64,000 nt of DNA from Hymenolepis diminuta. Its lineage: Eukaryota > Platyhelminthes > Cestoda > Cyclophyllidea > Hymenolepididae. The stretch's first letter is position 1, and each line of letters begins with the position of its first letter. A program made the position numbers and the translations under genes. Where the stretch lies: NCBI GenBank assembly GCA_900708905.1, contig CAADRB010000014.1, forward strand, positions 1,975,811 through 2,039,810. The letters are read 5' to 3'. Below the pieces are notes generated by a model, which saw nothing but the letters and a program-made list of their open reading frames with translations, was not told where the DNA came from and did no database searches. Below, one piece after another: positions 56,635 to 64,000 of this stretch.

Positions 56635-57585
56635 TCAAGGCCTTGATAGAGGTAGATAGGTAACGTAAGAACAAGGCCAATGATAACGAATAAGACTGTT
56701 AAATTATCAGGATATATATCAATTGATTTATGACAACCTTTTAGGAACTATTTGTGGTAAAAATTTATTCATATAATTAAATTTACTTTAATTCCAGCAT
56801 TATAAATCCCTAACTAAATAATAAGTCATTGATATACTTAATTTGACACAAATTATTTGTTGCCTTAAAATTCCAATTTAAATATTCTTCTTTCTATATC
56901 GAATTAATCTGCATTTTCAGGATTTTATGGAATACATATTTGTAAGAACTTCCACTTATAGGACATTTAATTTCACTGTTGATTTTAAGGATATGGACAT
57001 CTGAAATAGTTGCTCATTTAAGAATCTCACAACATTCAATATGACACTAATTAAAATGTTAAATGATAAACTAAATGACTCTTGAGCGGAGATTAAAGGA
57101 ATTTTAAAAAATTTTTCAAGGATTATGAATTAAATTTTAAATTTTAATATTAGAATACGTGTTTCTCATCAGAACCTCTCTAGAATGAACACTTTCAACC
57201 CAAGTTGCTTAAACTTCGATTAATTACTTTTGGAAGATTTCAATGCGACCTAATGATTCTCAATTGCCTAAAATTTGAATTGAAATGTCTACTAATTGTG
57301 CATTTATTCATTTTTGCAAGATATTCCCTTATATTTTATGTCTCAGCCCACTTTATAATTGCAAATTATACATATATATGTTCTTATAATTTCTTTTGAG
57401 TTCGTAAGGCATATTATTTTGCTTTCATGCAATAGAGACAGATTCAATTTAGTTAGAGATTAAAGTAGTGAACGTCTTTAACAATGGGCTTGAATGTCAC
57501 TCGGTGAAGATTAGTTAGTTCACACTATCCCATGCTTACCTTTTCCGATCGATGAAAATAGGCCAGTTGAGGACACACGATGTTT

Positions 57586-57604
57586 NNNNNNNNNNNNNNN
57601 NNNN
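57586..57604. other. Short assembly gap (run of N)
   Basis: 19 N upstream of the MTMR first exon; the length may be nominal. Confidence 1.
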
Positions 57605-57959
57605 TCACAGGAAAGGTTAAAAGTTTACAGACATTACTATAAGGACGAGATAATCAAATTTGGTGGTGAGCGATGACGTAAGGTAAATATTTCGGAGAAA
57701 AGGATTCATCCTTCTAACTCAACCATCAAGCATCTAGTTACTTCATACATATCACTTAGCTGCGGTTAATTTGAGACAACTTTGAGCGGTTCCCACTTAG
57801 GCAGATTTGGTCCAGTTTCCCATCTTAATCACCTTAAATAGCGGATAAGTGCTCGTACAGAGTATTGCGATCTTCTTTATAAATCTAACAATTTACTGAA
57901 TCACTCCTACTGGCTTATCGAAAAGACAAGGTAATAAGAAAGCGACTTCAGTTAAACCA

Positions 57960-58140
57960 ACGATAAAATCTGTAGCAGACGTTGCACACATACACCTTTT
58001 TTCTAAACCTTAGTAGTCCTCCTAAGAAGTATAACTAGTTAATGACAAGTACTACTAGCGTCTAGCAAGATCCTCTAGAGTAAATTTGCCTCCAAAATTA
58101 GCTAGGCTATATTCAAAGTAGCAGGAACAAAGGAGGTACC
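57960..58140 (-). repeat. Dispersed repeat family B, inverted fragment
   Basis: Minus strand carries GCCTAGCTAATTTTGGAGGC, CTCTAGAGG...CTTGCTAGACG and CTTAGGAGGACTACTAAGGT, matching the 3' part of the family. Confidence 0.65.
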
Positions 58141-58871
58141 GAGTGAATTTTATCGCACACTTGGGCTCACCGCCACCATGCTTAGTCATTAAATACAATC
58201 AACACTATGCTGCAGAAATACTGATCGCTGATTGGCCTGGAAGACCTCTATATACACGCCACACTTGCTCGCTATGCGACCGGTATAGCGGCCGCACTTA
58301 TCAGAATGTTCAAGCCCAAGCGAAATTCCCTTGATCACACATGGTGTTATTGTGAACTCCACAAATCCAACCAAGCAAGGCAGAAATGTGACCACCTTAA
58401 CAGCGTAACAAGGCAAATGATTGTCAGTGATACAAGGATTTACCTTGCTTGTGAATTTTAGACTTTGATTTGTTAAAAATGGACAGCGAGTATTGTGACT
58501 GAACTTTGGCTATCTATCAGATGCCGAATAGGTTGAAAACAGCTTATATAGATTACACTTCATGAGCATTTTATATTAAATGGCAAATTCGTGTTGTTTC
58601 CATTCTCATCATCAAAGTGCCTTAACTTCTAGATGCATACAAATTTCAACAATGTGTAAATTGCTGTGCGTGTAAGGTGTTATAGAAGTATCTCCCTAAA
58701 TAAAACCAGAAAATATATTGATAACCATGCCGATTTCTCTCTTATCTGTCTTCCCGAGATGGTGACACTCAAATGGAAAGAAATTACTTTCTTCTTTCAG
58801 GAAGCAAAAGGAAATCTAATTATGATAAGCAAAATATCATAATGTTAATGCAATAAGAGAAGAGCCTGTCG

Positions 58872-58873
<2 letters not shown>

Positions 58874-58905
<32 letters not shown>
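58874..58905. repeat. (TA)n microsatellite
   Basis: About 15 perfect TA units between GAAAT and TTCAAAC. Confidence 0.95.
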
Positions 58906-58908
<3 letters not shown>

Positions 58909-59661
58909 ACGAGATTTTCATCATAAGAACACTGACTGTCACGAAAATGTTTAATTGTCCAGTTTATTAGCGCCTGTATCTTGTTCGCAAAGGGGCTTTG
59001 AAACAATTTGGAACTGATAAAAATTATTCATATATTACAATCACTTTCTTTATGCAAATAACAGAAGATCTTATTTGAAATATATTTAAATACCGCTCGC
59101 ATTTTCTAAAACGACTAAGAACTCAATTATCTTACCTGAAGTCTTGAGCTTGCATGACAGCTCTTCACGTTCTCTACATAGATCAGAGCATAAAATTCTT
59201 AATTTATTCTTTACAATTTTTCACTCGAACTCCATATTTTACCAAAAATTTGGCACATTAGAGCCTATCTGAAGGTCAATTAAAGAAATTACTTTTCAGC
59301 CACTCTGTATAATTTAATCATTTATAGTCACTTTGTTCATTTTATTTTTACAACTGCATATTTTCAAAGCGTAAAGCTCAAAGCACCAATAATTACGGCT
59401 ATTCCAAGTTAGGGATTTAAACATTCTCTTTTAATTTAGCAGACGATGAAATGATAGTAAGATAATAGCACAATATAACCAGTTTGACTGATAACATACA
59501 CTAATTCTAAAAGCGCCACAACAGTAACTCGATCATAATTTGGCCATTTGGAGTTTTCAAGGACATCCAAGAATTGGTCTTTTACAATTGGCTGTCAGAA
59601 TTGAGATCAGCGTAGAGTTGATATCATACTTTGCCAAGTTTTCATCAGTTTTTCAGAAATT

Positions 59662-59700
59662 ATGTGTAAAGAACGAGCAAGTGGGTTATGTTCCTACCAA
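59662..59700 (+). CDS. Ankyrin gene exon 1
   Basis: MCKERASGLCSYQ, 13 codons from ATG to a GTAAGA donor, phase 0. The ATG is five bases after an acceptor-like TTTTTCAG, which may be an upstream cis intron or a trans-splice site. Confidence 0.65.
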
Positions 59701-59766
59701 GTAAGAGTTTTTCTTGCTTGCAATATAACTCTTCAATCCTTATGGAGCGCCTTTTTTACCGTCTAG

Positions 59767-60129
59767 ACTAATCCAATCGCAAACCAAAATAAAATCAAAT
59801 CTGAAAGAGCTATTGATGCTGTCATGGTCAATGATTACCAAGTTCTTCGTGAGCACCTTCAAGAAAAGGATACCTCTAAAAATTTTGTCAAATGCCCCAT
59901 TACTGCTCTTCATTATGCAGCTGGATTAAATTGCTTATATTGCCTCCTTCTGATGTTAGACAGTGGTGCAGACATGTTAGTGGAGGACGAATTTGATCGG
60001 ACCCCTCTAGATTACGCTGCATGTTTTGGTCATGAGAGAATACTCAACCACTTGCTCAGACGATACCTAAGTTTACAAACAGAAAATACTGACTCATTAA
60101 ACCAGGCATTAGCATACGCTGCCTATATG
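59767..60129 (+). CDS. Ankyrin gene exon 2: repeats 1-2
   Basis: 121 codons, phase 0-0, starting TNPIANQNKIKSERAIDAVM after CCGTCTAG. The in-frame ATG at 59824 is internal. Two ankyrin repeats with LHYAA and LDYAA cores. Confidence 0.85.
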
Positions 60130-60171
60130 GTATGTAAATATTCAGATGACTCATGTCGGGCTCATTTCTAG

Positions 60172-60390
60172 GGTCATGTTAATTTGGTCAAGTTCATTTT
60201 GGAAATAATTGGACGACCGAATTCTAATGTATGGTTGACTAATAGAGGAATGATGGAAGTCATTCTGGCCGGAAGGGTTGAGAATATAAAGCATTTACTT
60301 AAAAAATTCAATTTCCAGTGCATAAAGATTTCGCTCAGTAGTCAAAGTAGAAGGAATACGACCGTTTGTAGATCTTGCTGTTGCCAATAG
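60172..60390 (+). CDS. Ankyrin gene exon 3: repeats 3-4, running into a frameshifted end
   Basis: Joined to exon 2 by a 42-base GTATGT...TTTCTAG intron, which rejoins AYAAYM to GHVNLVKFILE, a normal ankyrin core. VILAGRVENIKHLLKKF is the next repeat. The last 20 or so codons before TAG at 60388 are probably out of the ancestral frame. Confidence 0.7.
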   Translation, partial: GHVNLVKFILEIIGRPNSNVWLTNRGMMEVILAGRVENIKHLLKKFNFQCIKISLSSQSRRNTTVCRSCCCQ

Positions 60391-61169
60391 AGATGAAAAA
60401 ATGTTGACGGAACTTCTGCAGATGTTCAGATGTGCAGATGCTTGCACGGTCAGATCAAACCGATTTATTAAATTAACATCATCGAGTGTCCTCTATTGGT
60501 GTGGGTCTGGTTGATCAATCGCAAATCTTTCGAACGCAGGGAAGTCGCAGATGCCTAACGGATTAATGGGGTCAGACTAACTTGCAGTAGGAAATACTTA
60601 GAAGTATTTACGAAGAAAATGAACTTGAATCGTTTGTGTAGGAATGCCTTGGAGGATGTAGACAGAAAATTTCATTCAAGAAAATTGTAATTAACATGAT
60701 GGTTGAAGGGAAGTTTCTCATAAAAACGGCTCCAGGATACGTTCTCTTTTCTCAAGAGGAGTGTTTGGGAAGTCCATTATGAGTGGAATTTAAATTATTT
60801 TGTTAGAAAAGGCGGATTACTAGAAGACGCGATTCTATTCCTTATATTGAAATTTGTAATTCATATTTCAATTAATTTCTTATCAAAATAGACCGGATAA
60901 ACACCACATCAAATTGTTTAGAAAAATGCTTCATGCGCACAATCAGTCTTGCAGACTTGGATTTAGCTGTTTGGTAACATTTTGAACATCCCCGATGTCA
61001 AAGTCAGACAATTGCTTACTGAATTAATTTTAGCAATATTAGTTGTGTCCAGTCAATTTTGATTTCGGGCGAAATTCTCGAGCCCATTTAGGAGAGCCTG
61101 TTCAAATGCTCATCTTGGGTAGGCGATTAAATCATGGGACCTCCTCTATGAGGGACTCTAGTCTTGCCA

Positions 61170-61300
61170 CCTTCCACCTTAGCCAGACTTAATCAATGCG
61201 GTTGGACATTCGCTCACTGAGTGTGCGCCGATGAAAATTAAATCCATGACCTCTGGCATGACAAACGTGCATGATGACCCAATAATACGGTGTCACATTA
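61170..61300 (-). repeat. tRNA-derived SINE copy, best preserved
   Basis: Minus strand reads CACGTTTGTCATGCCAGAGG, then TCATGGATTTAATTTTCATC and GGCGCAC, the order of anticodon arm (TTGTCAT), B box and acceptor side of a tRNA. The body continues TGTCCAACCGCATTGATTAA. Confidence 0.65.
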
Positions 61301-61599
61301 ATGTGACTGACCCAAATCTTCAATTGTTATTCATCTTCAAAATGGCATTTACTATTTTAGCGTCTATCTCTTTCGGGAAAAATAATTCATAGACCATTCA
61401 AAGATCGGAAATATGGAAACCTGATCTGTCAAAGTTCCTGAGGGGATAAACTGGGAAAATTTTTCCGAACATACCGCTTTTGTTTTGCTTTAATACACAA
61501 AGTTACATGAGAATTGTATTAGATTAGTGTCAACATTAATCGAAACCACTGTTTAAATAAATAAAATATTATTCCTGGGAATATTAAATAGTTCGAATT

Positions 61600-61920
61600 C
61601 CGATAGAAAACCTACTTTAAAAGTCAGATTAAATTTGACTGCAACATCCCCTCTTAGATTTAATGATCTTCCTCAGGTTAACAGAGCACAAGAGCCTTTC
61701 CTGAGTGAGAAGACCGAGAGTAAGGTTGGGTGAAGGTGTATTGGACAGTTGGACATGAATAAAGTGGAAGGAGTAAAAAGAGTGGCTAAGAGAACTCAAG
61801 ATCAGTTAGTACCGGGTGAGGACATTCTGAATTGAGAGGAGCAGGCAAAAATGAGGTAAAACAAGGTGGTTGACCAATTAAGAGCTCTTTGTTCGTTTTA
61901 TGAACGATTGACAGTTTGGT
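61600..61920 (+). repeat. Dispersed repeat family C, copy 3
   Basis: AGATTAAATTTGACTGCAAC, CTTCCTCAGGTTAACAGAG and GGAAGGAGTAAAAAGAGTGG align with copy 2. Confidence 0.65.
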
Positions 61921-62639
61921 AGGGGATGATGTTGGTGTGAAATATACAGAGGGAATGAGCAGAAGATTGAGTAAGATAGCGCAACTACCACAAATATTCG
62001 GATAAGCTTGATTAAATTGTGTTGGTTTTAATATTTCGAGTATGATGCATGATAATATAAGGTTTTTGAACTCCTTTGTAGCAGTAATCGATAATTAACT
62101 TCGTGTTGACTACCCTTAGTAATATATTGTCATTGTCAAGAAAAACGATTTAGAGAGATTTGAACATTTACCGGTTAGAGGGAAAGCAGTATTTTTCGTG
62201 AAAATGGACGATAACACAGGTCTTGCAATTTTGATTTTTAACGGTTTGTTCATTGCAAGTTCATTTCGATAAATGATTAGCTTTCACAACCATTGGGGTA
62301 AGTATAAACTTAGAGTTGAAGCTTTGTTGTGCCATATTCTAGACCCTCTGATGCATTAATTTCAAATTCAGTTTCTCGAATTTGATGTCGGATTAGTCAA
62401 TGGATTTTTGTGAAGTTTTGACAGACTTAAGACTTATGTGCAATTTCTTGTTTCTTGAATTACACCTTTTCATTAATCTTGTCAGAAATCTATGACTATC
62501 CATTGTAAGAAGATTTAAATTCTGAACTTAGTTTCACATTTGCGTGTAATTCGCCTATTTACATAAACATATTCCATACATAGCCCGTCTGTTATTTTTA
62601 TTATAACTCACAACACGAAATAATTAATATTTTTCCACC

Positions 62640-62875
62640 TCAATTAATGGTAAGGCAAATAAATGGCAAAGGGAATTGGAACGAGAAGATGCTAAGAGCA
62701 ACGTCAAGGTGCCGAAGAGTCTTACTTCCTTTGATTTTTGGATTCAGAGTGTACAATATTTGCCTGATGGGAAGTGCGTGTTCCAAAATTCAAAGTTTAT
62801 GGATTACAGCGAATGCTTGTCTACGATGCTTAGGGCTTGTTGACCGGTTGATTAATTATGATAGTCGGTCTTGAA
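62640..62875 (+). repeat. Dispersed repeat family E, copy 2
   Basis: GTGTACAATATTTGCCTGAT and CCAAAATTCAAAGTTT align with the minus strand of 49980-50215. A 75-codon frame spans it; see findings. Confidence 0.6.
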
Positions 62876-63921
62876 AACTTCAACATACATTCCTTCCAAA
62901 ATTAGAGGAAGCAGAATAATCTTACATGTTGTTAAGCAGCTTACATAAGAGTGCAGATAGCCACATATTTTATTTTTCTCGTTAAATTCTGAAGTAGGTG
63001 TGTACTAATGATGCCAGCAGGCTATGACAATCTAATATATGAAGATTTAAATTCTGAACCAAATGACACCTTTTGTCTGCAATTAGCACAGGCATGAAGG
63101 GATAATATATACTAAGCATTATTATTTAAAATTTTTAACGACCACTGGGAATGTTCAATATGTTTGAGAAAACTAAATATAGCGGCAAATTATGGGGGTG
63201 GATGTTATTTAAAGTTTTTGGAATCTTTGGTCGCTGCATGTGATTTGGGCTAAATTCATATAATTGAATATGGACATAGCTATCCCAGATCGCGAGACGT
63301 TAAAGAGCTTAATCAAATATTTTCAGAGCAGTTGAACAGAATTCAACCTTGTTAAGGAAGGGACTATTAGCATTCGAATTACTCTCTGAGGAGAATTAAC
63401 TAGTGCGGTGGTCATTCACATCGATTCCGTAACTCCTGAATAACTAGACATGTATGTTAAACACTGCGATGCCGTATACTGTTATTTCGATTACTGCTAC
63501 TCGTGCCTGTGCCTGAATATGGAATTTTGTTGCTGCTGTATTACTGACAAACCACATTAAGGAATCCTGCCATTTTCCTACACAATAGGTCGTGTCTAGC
63601 AATTGGAGCTATAGTATTACCTCACCAAGAAACTAATGTTATTGCTCCGGGAATTTAACTTATATCAGTTATTTTACGAGTTTACATATTGGAAGTATTT
63701 TATAAAAATTTGATAATATATTCATTAATTATACTTTCAATTGAATGAAATATATAGACAGGATATAAATGAGCATTTTGAATGGAAATATAATTGTAAA
63801 ATGTGAAAACCAAACGCTTTGAAATGACAGTCCCGTTTGAAGGAGCAAAATTCCCGAGAAGATTCACAAATCTTTATGTTTGAAAATGCGTTGAAAAGGT
63901 ACAATTCAATTAGAGTAATGG

Positions 63922-64000
63922 CTAATAGCAATGAAGCAGAACACCGAGAATTGATTAGACCAAGATGTATTGAGCAAACCGTAGTACAGACTTCCAAGAG
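63922..64000 (+). repeat. Dispersed repeat family A, copy 3, cut by the window end
   Basis: GCTAATAGCAATGAAGCAGA and CACCGAGAATTGATTAGACC match the start of copies 1 and 2. Confidence 0.7.

Larger units (their letters stand above)
56635..59661. other. Intergenic between MTMR and ankyrin genes
   Basis: The two genes diverge from here, so promoters for both probably lie in this 3 kb. It also holds a 19-N gap, an inverted family B fragment and the (TA)n run. No TATA box or other element could be assigned with confidence. Confidence 0.5.
59662..60782 (+). pseudogene. Ankyrin-repeat gene with possible SOCS box; 3' half frame-broken
   Basis: Exon 1 (59662-59700), exon 2 (59767-60129) and exon 3 (from 60172) splice in phase 0 and encode about four ankyrin repeats, for example TALHYAAGLNCLYCLLLMLD, RTPLDYAACFGHERILNHLL and AYAAYM-GHVNLVKFILE. 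Exon 3 stays open to a stop at 60388, but from about 60326 the ankyrin-like reading moves by one base (RPFVDLAVANRDEKMLTELL). After ACTTGCAG at 60587 a frame gives MNLNRLCRNALEDVDRKF, similar to the start of a SOCS box (L..LCR.alR). It stops at 60688, while an overlapping frame stays open to 60780. I could not find introns that repair these shifts. An ASB-like adaptor is the best guess; it may be a young pseudogene or contain assembly errors. Confidence 0.55.
60783..63921. other. Intergenic, repeats only
   Basis: SINE at 61170-61300, family C at 61600-61920 and family E at 62640-62875. No gene supported. Confidence 0.6.

Noticed and set aside
57541..57585. Candidate MTMR first exon ending SEK at a GTAAGC donor
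   Set aside because: Phase 0 fits, but the 18-base exon at 56617 has its own ATG, a better donor and the right family length; this one runs into an N gap with no start.
61170..61300. Functional tRNA-Asp gene on the minus strand
   Set aside because: Acceptor and D stems do not pair, B box is degenerate, and a shared non-tRNA body follows; it is a SINE.
1..64000. CRISPR array, bacterial operon or phage features
   Set aside because: Introns, SINEs and metazoan protein families show animal nuclear DNA; no regularly spaced short repeats were seen.

Overview
The window is AT-rich animal nuclear DNA: long introns with GT/AG borders, one 42-base intron, tRNA-derived retroposons, mariner and Ty3/gypsy-like relics, and two runs of N from draft assembly. 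The gene families are metazoan. The small 5' exons, tiny introns and splice-acceptor-like tracts next to several start codons would suit a flatworm, but that is an inference and no species can be named.

Three genes can be modelled. (1) 14638-39572, + strand: a receptor-type protein tyrosine phosphatase in 27 exons. It has a signal peptide split over small exons, 11 fibronectin III domains each encoded by one exon with phase-1 borders, one transmembrane segment and a single, complete PTP domain (WPD loop, HCSAGVGRTG). It ends in a short tail with a YANV motif. The phases join into one frame of about 1516-1518 residues. (2) 48682-56634, - strand: a myotubularin-related lipid phosphatase of the MTMR6/7/8 type in 9 exons (about 622 residues), with a PH-GRAM domain, catalytic HCSDGWDRT and a C-terminal coiled coil. 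(3) 59662 to about 60782, + strand: an ankyrin-repeat gene with a possible SOCS-box end. Its 5' half is clean, but the 3' half needs at least two frame changes, so it is decaying or mis-sequenced.

The flanks hold relics. Between 2422 and 6546 are three decayed copies of consecutive exons of the PTP catalytic domain, in the same order as the live gene, with acceptor and donor sites still recognisable. At about 7550-8250 (-) lies a broken Tc1/mariner transposase. At 41371-41538 (-) lies an integrase-core fragment. At 42882-44258 a DD34D mariner with terminal repeats and a TA duplication sits inside an older dispersed repeat. Several repeat families recur: a tRNA-derived SINE (about 5 copies) and families A, B, C, D, E and G described below.

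Genes 1 and 2 both encode phosphatases of the Cys-X5-Arg superfamily, one for phosphotyrosine at the cell surface and one for phosphoinositides inside the cell. I see no sign of shared regulation; their adjacency is probably incidental. All identifications were made by reading translated sequence and splice phases, without database searches.
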